Positions 1-5,968 of a stretch of 8,563 nucleotides of DNA are shown here, in pieces. Position 1 is the first letter of the stretch, and every line of letters starts with the position of its first letter. The DNA comes from Minisyncoccota bacterium (GTDB taxonomy: Bacteria; Verrucomicrobiota; Lentisphaeria; Oligosphaerales; MVZH01): positions 1-8,563 of the forward strand of contig JAIPIM010000175.1 of assembly GCA_021734725.1 (NCBI GenBank), read 5' to 3'. The translations under genes and the position numbers were made by a program. Below the pieces are notes generated by a model. It did not search any database. It had not been told where the DNA came from and saw nothing but the letters and a program-made list of their open reading frames with translations.

Positions 1-1
1 C

Positions 2-1234
2 CAGGCGCTTGACCAGTGGCAACCCGTTCCGGGAGAGGGGACCCACCGCCATGTCATCGGCGACATCCTATACGATGCGGACTACTTGCACGTGCGCCTG
101 CGAGACTTGGCGCTGCTGGAGAGACCCGTATCTCGAGACGATCCCGCAGCGGGCGATTACTGGAAAATTCTCTGGGGCGATCAAGACGAGCAGAGTGTCT
201 GGCAAATCACGGTGAACCCGGAAGGGAAAACGTCGGTTAAGCGACGAACCAGGAACACGGAAACCAGTATCGATGAATTGACCATGGATGTGGCTTCGAA
301 TGTGGGAGAAGATGATTGGACAGTGTTAGTCGCCATTCCTCTAACTGTTCTGCCAGTTCAGCAGAACACAATTCTGATGAACTTTGCCCGCGGTTCCGGT
401 GCCAGCAATGACCTGGCATTGTACGCCCCAACCAACCGGAAACTGAAGGACTTGGACAGTTTTGCCCGAGTCATTCTGGGGAACCCGGATGTTGCCGACG
501 TTGCTCCCGTGGCGGTATCTGAAGAGGGGCTTATCCTCTCTTGGGATTTTGAAAATGATGACGATATCGTGCGTGACGGTTCATCCATGGGCAATACCGG
601 CGAACTGAAAGGACCCGTTCTGAGGGAAGACGGTCCTTTCGGCCGTTGTATACGGATACGCGGATTAAAGAGCATCCAGAATCATGTTGAATTGAACAAT
701 CTCAAAGGGCTGAAAAGGGATTCGCCTTTCACGTTCAGCATGTGGGTAAATCTGGAGATGAGCCGTTGGCATTTGGTGAACCACACTGTGAAGCATACTA
801 TTTTGGAAATTCCCAGTGGGATTCTCATACGCGCCAGCAATCCCGGGCGTCCATCGTCTGGGCGCCCGTCCGTAATCTGTCCGCCGATGGACGACACGAG
901 TGCCGCCCGGCTGGAGTCAAACATACAGACTCTCACGCCGCTGGCATGGGAACATTTGGCGGTGACCTACGATGGGCGCCGAGTGGTACTCTACGTTAAC
1001 GGTCGTTTGGCAGCGCAGGCCGATTCTGTCAAGCTGTCGGCACTGGGCGATGGAACAGGAACGTTACGCTTGGGAACTCACAGCTCAGGAAAGCACCACC
1101 GGCATTTTCGTGGTCTGATGGATGGGGTGAAGATCTATCGACGCGCCTGGTCGCACGACGAAGTTCTGGCCCATTATCGGCAGGGGTTGAAGCATATTAA
1201 ACACTGGGTGTCCGAGCATGTCGGGGAAGAATAA
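2..1234 (+). CDS. CBM9-like / LamG-like carbohydrate-binding protein (5' truncated)
   Basis: The reading frame is open to the left window edge, so the N-terminus, including any signal peptide, is missing; 410 residues are visible. Residues about 1-160 resemble a family 9-like carbohydrate-binding (DOMON-type) beta-sandwich: a YDADYLHVRLRD strand at 24-35, then WQITVNPEG (67-75) and DDWTVLVAIP (104-113), and a conserved-looking MNFARG. Residues about 176-395 look like a LamG/concanavalin A-like jelly roll, with LSWDFE (179-184), FTFSMWV (243-249), WEHLAVTYDGRRVVLYVNGRL (316 onward) and the closing LMDGVKIYRRA (372-382). No catalytic motif or C-terminal membrane anchor is visible. Family knowledge suggests an exported protein that binds glycans or other surface ligands, possibly with a catalytic or further binding region in the missing part. 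The exact ligand cannot be told. The stop is TAA, and no strong terminator hairpin follows. Confidence 0.8.
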   Translation, partial: QALDQWQPVPGEGTHRHVIGDILYDADYLHVRLRDLALLERPVSRDDPAAGDYWKILWGDQDEQSVWQITVNPEGKTSVKRRTRNTETSIDELTMDVASNVGEDDWTVLVAIPLTVLPVQQNTILMNFARGSGASNDLALYAPTNRKLKDLDSFARVILGNPDVADVAPVAVSEEGLILSWDFENDDDIVRDGSSMGNTGELKGPVLREDGPFGRCIRIRGLKSIQNHVELNNLKGLKRDSPFTFSMWVNLEMSRWHLVNHTVKHTILEIPSGILIRASNPGRPSSGRPSVICPPMDDTSAARLESNIQTLTPLAWEHLAVTYDGRRVVLYVNGRLAAQADSVKLSALGDGTGTLRLGTHSSGKHHRHFRGLMDGVKIYRRAWSHDEVLAHYRQGLKHIKHWVSEHVGEE

Positions 1235-1448
1235 TCATATCTTGCGCGAAACACATAATTGCGGTCGCTCTACGAAAAACAAGTAGAAAAGAACATTCGA
1301 GCATAAAGCAACCAAACCAGAGAACGACGAATGGCTTGTATTACCTGTTGAGAAGCGATATGGTTTATTGATGCCAGGGAGTTATGTAAAGAGGGACGGG
1401 TACGAGGCGTGACAGCTTAACACGAAATGAACGTGTGGAGCGATAGAA
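1235..1448. other. Non-coding spacer after the LamG gene
   Basis: This AT-richer stretch has no supported gene. Only very short start-stop runs occur (for example 6 and 13 codons), and none has a convincing ribosome binding site. A short inverted repeat, ACACG (1420-1424) and CGTGT (1432-1436), sits directly upstream of the GGAG that precedes the miniprotein start. I see no tRNA, strong terminator or convincing sigma-70 promoter. Confidence 0.5.
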
Positions 1449-1604
1449 ATGGATGTTATTGTAGACGGTATTCTTGTGGGGCTCCTTCTTTACGTGTTTC
1501 TCGTTGTTGTTATGGGAAGCGTCCTGCTTGTCCAAGCTCTGCGCCCGAATGGCCATCGCCAAATCTCCGAGGAAAGTGCTCCGGAGATCCAGCAAAACAC
1601 GTGA
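1449..1604 (+). CDS. Small single-span membrane protein, 51 aa, unknown function
   Basis: An ATG at 1449 opens a 51-codon frame ending in TGA. A GGAG at 1437-1440 lies 8 bases upstream, a good ribosome binding site. Residues 1-6 are acidic (MDVIVD). Residues 7-31 form one long hydrophobic segment, including LVGLLLYVFLVVVMG, followed by a polar tail with RPNGHRQ and an acidic, glutamine-rich end. This is the organisation of a one-pass membrane miniprotein. By the positive-inside rule the short acidic N-terminus would face out and the Arg/His-containing tail the cytoplasm, which is an inference. I do not recognise the family. The hydrophobic stretch ending in LLVQ faintly recalls the first span of SecG, but the second span is absent. 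It stands alone between the LamG gene and typA, about 290 bases from typA. The alternative is a chance hydrophobic ORF in an intergenic region. Confidence 0.5.
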   Translation: MDVIVDGILVGLLLYVFLVVVMGSVLLVQALRPNGHRQISEESAPEIQQNT

Positions 1605-1893
1605 CGACTTCGGCGCAAACGCTTCGGCCACAACGCTCTTTGAGCCTTCGAGTGGGTGAAGGTGAATAATGAAGGCTAGAGGCGGATACCCTTGAATGTC
1701 CCTTGAGACAAGGAATTCTGGGCCTTGTATGGTAACGCGCATTGAGCGTCTACCTTTACCCCTCCACGGGACCTCCCTCGTACGGTCGCGGTGCTGAGGC
1801 CCTCCCGCGTTCACAGCGTCATTGGAGCATGTCGCGAACATTCTTTTGCGCCTTCCCCTGTCCAGGACTTGCCAGTAAGGTTATATTTCCGGG
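1605..1893. other. Upstream region of typA, no gene seen
   Basis: No supported ORF, tRNA or known RNA element is visible. CCTTG occurs three times (1690-1694, 1701-1705, 1723-1727) around a single CAAGG (1709-1713), so alternative short hairpins could form, but all are only 5 bp. A TATATT hexamer lies just before the typA start and is listed separately. Confidence 0.45.
1882..1887 (+). promoter_or_regulatory. Possible typA -10 element (TATATT) placed for a leaderless transcript
   Basis: TATATT matches 5 of 6 bases of the sigma-70 -10 consensus and ends 6 bases before the typA ATG, so transcription would begin at or next to the A of the start codon. The matching -35 position (1859-1864, TGTCCA) is poor, 3 of 6. 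No Shine-Dalgarno sequence lies at a normal distance; the only candidate, AAGG at 1877-1880, is 13 bases away. The match could be chance. Confidence 0.25.
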
Positions 1894-3690
1894 ATGCAAA
1901 ATCCAAGCCAACAAACCATTCGCAATGTTGCTATTGTCGCTCACGTAGACCATGGGAAAACTACTTTGGTCGATCAGCTTTTTAAACAGAGTGGAATATT
2001 CCGTGACAACGAAGCGGTTGACGATCTTCTCATGGATTCCATGGATCTGGAGCGAGAACGCGGCATAACGATTGCCTCGAAAAATGGTTCCTTCCGTTTT
2101 CGTGATGCGTGGATTAACATCATCGACACTCCCGGGCACGCCGATTTTGGAGGTCAGGTCGAGCGCGTGTTAAAAATGGCGGATGGTGCATTGCTTCTGG
2201 TGGACGCCAAAGAGGGGCCCATGCCCCAAACGTATTTTGTCTTAAAAAAGGCTCTTGCGCTGGACTTGCCGATCATTGTTGTCGTCAACAAAATCGACAA
2301 ACCGGGCGCACGTTGCGATTGGACTGTGGACCAAGTGTTTGATCTGTTCTGTCGTCTGGACGCCCCTGACGAACTCCTGGAGTTTCCCGTGATTTACGCG
2401 TCGGCCCGTGACGGTATTGCCAGTGAGGACGCCACCGTTGCCGGCACCTCCCTCGAGCCGCTTTGTCGAACGATCGTCGAGTATATTCCGCCGCCTTCCG
2501 GTGATCCTGAGGGTCCCCTGCAGATGTTGGTGAGCTCCATTGATTATTCCCCGTACCTGGGCCGTCTAGCCATTGGCAAAGTCACGTCCGGCACGTTAAA
2601 TCTCAACAAGGAGATTGCCGTGGTGACGCGGGACGGTTCACAGGTGCCCGCGCGTATCACGAAGGTGTACCGATTTGAAGCAAACAAAAAGGTCCCCATC
2701 GAGGCAGCGGGAACCGGTGAAATCGTTGCCGTAGCCGGGATGGACGATGTTACCGTGGGAGTTACGTACACAGATCCGGACAACCCACTTCCCCTGCCGC
2801 CCATAGCGATCGACCCACCGACAATTTCCATGAACTTCGTGGCCAACGATTCACCGTTTGCAGGGCGGGAAGGACGCTATGTCACGGCTCGGCATTTGGA
2901 GGAACGTTTGTTCCGGGAAACCTTAGGGGACGCCGCTCTCGTTGTGGATTCCCTGGGGGAGGGGCGCGGCTTTAAAGTATCGGGCCGTGGTGAACTTCAC
3001 CTCTCGATTTTGATTGAAACGATGCGTCGAGACGGGTACGAGTTTCAAGTGACCCAGCCGCAGGTGATTTTCCGGGAAGAAAATGGCTCTCTGCAGGAAC
3101 CGTACGAAGACCTGACCCTGAGTTTGCCGACGGAAAGCATGGGGACCGTCATGGAGAAAATGGGGGTGCGCAAGGGGCGTCTGCTTTCCATGGAACACAG
3201 CCAGGACGGCACCGTGTGTCTGCTCTATAGAATACCTACGCGGGGGCTGCTCGGTTTTCGCAGTGAGTATCTCACCGATACGCGAGGGGAGGGGATTATG
3301 AACTATATCTTCGACGGATACGGTCCGCATGCGGGAGATATCAGGCAGCGTCGTAACGGGGTGCTGGTTTCCATGAATAATGCAACTACCGTAGCGTATG
3401 CATTGAATAATTTGCAGCAGCGCGGCCGCATGTTCGTCGGCCCCGGAGTAGATGTGTATGCAGGGCAGATTGTGGGTGAACACTGTCGAGAGAACGATCT
3501 GCCGGTAAACACCGCTAAGGGGAAAAAGCTGACAAATATTCGTGCCGCGGGATCGGATGAAAACATCCTGCTGACGCCGCCGGTCAACATGAGCTTGGAA
3601 GACTGTATTACGTATATCAACGAGGACGAAATGGTGGAGCTGACCCCGTCCGCAATCCGCTTGCGCAAGATCCGTCCTCTCAAAGCATGA
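1894..3690 (+). CDS. typA: Ribosome-associated GTPase TypA/BipA
   Basis: This is a translational GTPase of the elongation-factor class that binds the 70S ribosome and helps subunit assembly and stress or cold adaptation. At 598 residues it has the usual family length. All GTPase motifs are intact: G1 AHVDHGKT (16-23), G2 within ERERGITI (53-60), G3 DTPGH (78-82), G4 NKID (132-135) and G5 near YASAR (168-172). An EF-Tu-like beta-barrel follows from about 209 (SSIDYSPYLGRL), then EF-G III- and V-like domains (V from about 400, YEDLTLSLPTESMG), and the TypA-specific C-terminal domain from about 478 (GPHAGDIRQRRNGVLVSM). It ends in the typical IRLRKIRPL. The start is fixed: a TAA lies in frame six codons upstream, and the IRNVAIVAHVDHGK opening matches the family. 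It has no obvious ribosome binding site, and the gene appears to be transcribed alone. Confidence 0.98.
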   Translation: MQNPSQQTIRNVAIVAHVDHGKTTLVDQLFKQSGIFRDNEAVDDLLMDSMDLERERGITIASKNGSFRFRDAWINIIDTPGHADFGGQVERVLKMADGALLLVDAKEGPMPQTYFVLKKALALDLPIIVVVNKIDKPGARCDWTVDQVFDLFCRLDAPDELLEFPVIYASARDGIASEDATVAGTSLEPLCRTIVEYIPPPSGDPEGPLQMLVSSIDYSPYLGRLAIGKVTSGTLNLNKEIAVVTRDGSQVPARITKVYRFEANKKVPIEAAGTGEIVAVAGMDDVTVGVTYTDPDNPLPLPPIAIDPPTISMNFVANDSPFAGREGRYVTARHLEERLFRETLGDAALVVDSLGEGRGFKVSGRGELHLSILIETMRRDGYEFQVTQPQVIFREENGSLQEPYEDLTLSLPTESMGTVMEKMGVRKGRLLSMEHSQDGTVCLLYRIPTRGLLGFRSEYLTDTRGEGIMNYIFDGYGPHAGDIRQRRNGVLVSMNNATTVAYALNNLQQRGRMFVGPGVDVYAGQIVGEHCRENDLPVNTAKGKKLTNIRAAGSDENILLTPPVNMSLEDCITYINEDEMVELTPSAIRLRKIRPLKA

Positions 3691-3717
3691 GTTGTCAAAT
3701 CCGATGTAAGTGGTTGA

Positions 3718-3757
3718 ATGCCAACATTCCAAAATTCCAGTATTCCAGTATTCCATA
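3718..3757. repeat. 8-bp-period tandem repeat array (ATTCCANN)
   Basis: ATTCCA begins at 3726, 3734, 3742 and 3750, exactly 8 bases apart, with the variable pairs AA, GT, GT and TA between cores. A degenerate fifth copy, ATGCCAAC, precedes them in the same register at 3718-3725. The array sits in the 113-bp spacer between typA and murJ, 46 bases before the murJ start. Octamer arrays of this kind read in translation as EYWN/GILE-type peptides on the other strand. From memory, such peptides are often wrongly annotated as small proteins in environmental bacterial genomes. Confidence 0.8.
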
Positions 3758-3803
3758 GGATGGGGAACTCTACAGTTGCGCTAGACCGATTGGTTACCCC
3801 CGT

Positions 3804-5360
3804 ATGACAGATCGCACACGGAAACTGGGCAGTCGCATGTTGATTGTCAGCAGCGGAATTTTCTTGAGCCGCTGTTTGGGATTGGCGCGCGACGTTGTAT
3901 TTGCTGAGGTCTGGGGGACCGGCGTGGCGCTGGCAGCGTTTATTATTGCATTCACCATTCCGAATCTGTTGCGCGCTTTGTTCGGAGAAGGCGCCTTCAA
4001 CGCAGCCTTCGTACCGCTGTTCACTTCACGTCTTGAGACTGAGGGGCGCGAATCCGCTTGGAAGAGCGCTTGCCGTATTCTGTCCGTAGTCACCGTAATT
4101 GTCTCAGCGATCGTACTGTGCGTGATGGTGGGGAGCGTGTTGACCCGGCAGCTCGTCTCGAATGAATTAGCCCATGCGACGTTGAGCCTCCTTCCCTGGT
4201 TGATGCCTTATGCGGTGATTGTGTGTTTGATGGCCGGATTTGCCGCTGTACTGAACAGCGTGGAAAGATTCTCACTTCCGGCGTTCGCCCAACCCATACT
4301 CAACCTGTTCCTAATTGCCGGAGCACTGTTCATAGGTCCTCTTTTAGGGACGGACCCGCGGAGGCGCGTTTACGGGCTTGTTTTGTGTGTACTGGCTGCT
4401 GGCGTGTGCCAGTTGGGGGCTCATGTCTGGGCGGCCGCGCGCCAAGGGTTTGTGTTCCGGTTTTTACCCCATATCAGGGATCCAGCGGTGCGCCGTTTCT
4501 CGGTGCTGCTTGCACCGATTGTGGTCGGAGCGGGTGTGGTGCAGCTGAATGTCGTGGTGGATCGTCTGCTGGCCGGTTACCTTGGCAGCGTGGCTACGAC
4601 GACATTGTATTACAGTCAGCGTCTTGTTTACCTCCCTGTCGGTCTCTTCGGTGTTGCTATGAATGTGGTTTGTCTGCCAGCGCTCACGCGGGCCTGGACG
4701 GACCGGGACGATAATGCCTTCACGGCACATTTTTCAGAAGCATTGCGCCTGGTTCTTTTATTTGCGCTACCCTCCGTCGCTCTGTTGCTGGTGTTACGCG
4801 AGCCGATTGTCGCCCTTTTGTTCGAACGGGGGAGCTTCGATCAGGCGGCTACCCGCGAAACAGCCTGGACGTTGCTGTTCTATGTGTGGGGTATTCCGGC
4901 CTTTGTTTGTGCAAAGGTTGCCGTGGCGCCCTTCCACGCGCGCCAGGATACGCGCACTCCCGTGCGGATCGCCGTCCTGTGCCTGGCTCTCAATGTGGTA
5001 CTGAATATTGTGCTGATGCAATTTTTACGGCAGGGAGGGCTTGCGTTGTCTACGGCAATCTGTTCTTACGTCAATTTTTTCCTTCTCATGTGGAGCCTCA
5101 GGCGGGTCGGTGGAAAGGTGCCCGTGCGGAGAGTGCTGAACTGGGCACTCCGAATGGCTGTTGCAGGATGTGCAGCCGGGATCGCGGCACATGGAACACT
5201 CACATGGAGTATGCTGTCGTTTAAGAATGAACTCCTCACCAGGGCCGGGGCGGTTATCTGCCCTCTTGCCGCCGGCGGGATTGTGTATGTGGTGGTCGTC
5301 ACAGCCTTGGGAGGACGAGAACTGAAGGAGGCGTTCGGTAAGTATGCTCCACGATCTTAA
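3804..5360 (+). CDS. murJ: Lipid II flippase MurJ (MviN family)
   Basis: This inner-membrane protein of the MOP exporter superfamily moves lipid II to the periplasmic face for peptidoglycan synthesis. At 518 residues it matches the family, with about 14 hydrophobic segments. Diagnostic motifs are LSRCLGLARD (21-30), IPNLLRALFGEGAFNAAFVPL (52-72), the loop-8 region YYSQRLVYLPVGLFGVA (269-285, Arg273 in the position of a conserved cavity arginine), LLFERGSFD (338-346) and HARQDTRTPVRI (378-389). Where E. coli MurJ has a glutamate three residues after that arginine, this protein has Tyr276; the position varies in the family. ATG 3804 fits the family N-terminus. No clear ribosome binding site precedes it. 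The 3' end overlaps the next ORF by 17 bases, suggesting co-transcription. Confidence 0.97.
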   Translation: MTDRTRKLGSRMLIVSSGIFLSRCLGLARDVVFAEVWGTGVALAAFIIAFTIPNLLRALFGEGAFNAAFVPLFTSRLETEGRESAWKSACRILSVVTVIVSAIVLCVMVGSVLTRQLVSNELAHATLSLLPWLMPYAVIVCLMAGFAAVLNSVERFSLPAFAQPILNLFLIAGALFIGPLLGTDPRRRVYGLVLCVLAAGVCQLGAHVWAAARQGFVFRFLPHIRDPAVRRFSVLLAPIVVGAGVVQLNVVVDRLLAGYLGSVATTTLYYSQRLVYLPVGLFGVAMNVVCLPALTRAWTDRDDNAFTAHFSEALRLVLLFALPSVALLLVLREPIVALLFERGSFDQAATRETAWTLLFYVWGIPAFVCAKVAVAPFHARQDTRTPVRIAVLCLALNVVLNIVLMQFLRQGGLALSTAICSYVNFFLLMWSLRRVGGKVPVRRVLNWALRMAVAGCAAGIAAHGTLTWSMLSFKNELLTRAGAVICPLAAGGIVYVVVVTALGGRELKEAFGKYAPRS

Positions 5361-5628
5361 TCACCTTGAGGGGAAAAAATTTTGCGTCGTTTTTGTGAAG
5401 GTAATTGATGAATCCGCTGGCAAGGTGGAACTCCAGGCTTTGCACGGGCGAGCAAGCATCGAGGCTGAAAAACTGCGGTGCTACACGCCCGAAGGCGTGT
5501 GCTTCGCGGTGCCGAATTCCGCGTTGCCCAACATACTGCCGAACGATGGCACGGAATTGCTGAAAGACGCGGAGTATTTCGTGCTGGTGAAACTGGATCC
5601 GAACATCGAGTTTATGGGGCAGTCTTGA
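5344..5628 (+). CDS. Conserved-looking small cytoplasmic protein, unknown function (94 aa)
   Basis: ATG 5344 lies inside the end of murJ, overlapping by 17 bases in another frame. A strong GAAGGAGG at 5324-5331, within murJ, lies 12 bases upstream, so translation is probably coupled to murJ. I do not recognise the family. The 94 residues contain no signal peptide or membrane segment. Alternating hydrophobic runs (KKFCVVFVKVI at 11-21, GKVELQALHG, AEYFVLVKLD) suggest a small, mostly beta fold with acidic patches. Both cysteines in CYTPEGVC (46-53) are close together, but there is no CxxC metal motif. The stop lies 4 bases from the convergent acylphosphatase stop. The overlap, ribosome binding site and balanced composition support a real gene. 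A role with MurJ is only a guess from position. Confidence 0.75.
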   Translation: MLHDLNHLEGKKFCVVFVKVIDESAGKVELQALHGRASIEAEKLRCYTPEGVCFAVPNSALPNILPNDGTELLKDAEYFVLVKLDPNIEFMGQS

Positions 5629-5632
5629 GTTT

Positions 5633-5911
5633 TTAAAAGGATATCCGGAACGGCTCCAGGCGCTTTGACGTTGTTAATTCGCTAACCTCGCAGGACTGAA
5701 CGCGTGCGCCTGGGGGGCCTTGCTTTAACCACTCGACAAAAGAGGTCAATTCTTCTTCATCACCTTGAACAACGCACTCAACGGTTCGGGAATCCTTATT
5801 ACGCACATAGCCTCTGAGATCGCCGTAGCGTCGTGCTTCGCGAACTGTGGAATAGCGAAAGCCGACACCGGTGACTGTCCCCTGGATAAGCACTTTGTAT
5901 GTTTTTTCCAT
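5633..5911 (-). CDS. acyP: Acylphosphatase
   Basis: This small alpha/beta enzyme hydrolyses the carboxyl-phosphate bond of acyl phosphates such as acetyl or carbamoyl phosphate. With the start at 5911 it is 92 residues, the usual length. AAGGA lies 8 bases before this ATG; a GTG eight codons further upstream is possible but lacks such support. The phosphate-binding loop GTVTGVGFR (11-19) carries the catalytic Arg19, and YVRNKDSRTVECVVQG (35-50) carries the catalytic Asn38. FVEWLKQGPPGARV matches the second helix and following loop. One departure is visible: the family's GxVQGVGFR has Thr instead of Gln before GVGFR. The gene points away from thiI and converges on the 94-codon ORF. Confidence 0.95.
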   Translation of the reverse strand: MEKTYKVLIQGTVTGVGFRYSTVREARRYGDLRGYVRNKDSRTVECVVQGDEEELTSFVEWLKQGPPGARVQSCEVSELTTSKRLEPFRISF

Positions 5912-5912
5912 G

Positions 5913-5941
5913 TTGTCTGTCCTTGACTGTCTCACTATAGT
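5913..5941 (+). promoter_or_regulatory. Predicted sigma-70 promoter for thiI
   Basis: TTGTCT (5913-5918), a 17-base spacer and TATAGT (5936-5941) give a 4/6 and 5/6 match. Predicted initiation near 5948 leaves a leader of about 20 bases containing GGGA (5958-5961), 7 bases before the thiI ATG. Confidence 0.5.
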
Positions 5942-5962
5942 TTGTGGTCTTCTCTTTGGGAA
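5934..5962 (-). promoter_or_regulatory. Predicted sigma-70 promoter for acyP, sharing the -10 with thiI
   Basis: ACTATAGT (5934-5941) is a perfect palindrome, so the minus strand also reads TATAGT (5939 to 5934). TTCCCA on the minus strand (5962 to 5957) lies 17 bases upstream as a 4/6 -35. Initiation near 5928 would leave a short leader that includes the AAGGA of acyP. Confidence 0.4.
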
Positions 5963-5968
5963 ACGTCA

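Noticed and set aside
1449..1604. SecG identity for the miniprotein
   Set aside because: Only one membrane span is present and no other frame supplies a second; the LLVQ resemblance is too short.
1365..1841. 158-codon minus-strand frame filling most of the gap before typA
   Set aside because: It has low-quality composition with clustered His/Asn/Lys, no recognisable motif, and lies antisense to the miniprotein ORF, which has a proper ribosome binding site.
1605..1893. tRNA or small structured RNA before typA
   Set aside because: No acceptor/T-arm pattern or long stem could be drawn.
2923..3756. 277-codon minus-strand frame antisense to typA
   Set aside because: It opens inside the octamer repeat array (an EYWNTGILE-type peptide) and otherwise mirrors the strongly conserved typA sequence.
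3718..3757. CRISPR array
   Set aside because: The period is 8 bases with no spacers, so it is a simple tandem repeat.
4223..4714. 163-codon frame inside murJ
   Set aside because: It is a Cys/Arg-rich alternate-frame shadow of the murJ coding sequence with no domain signature.
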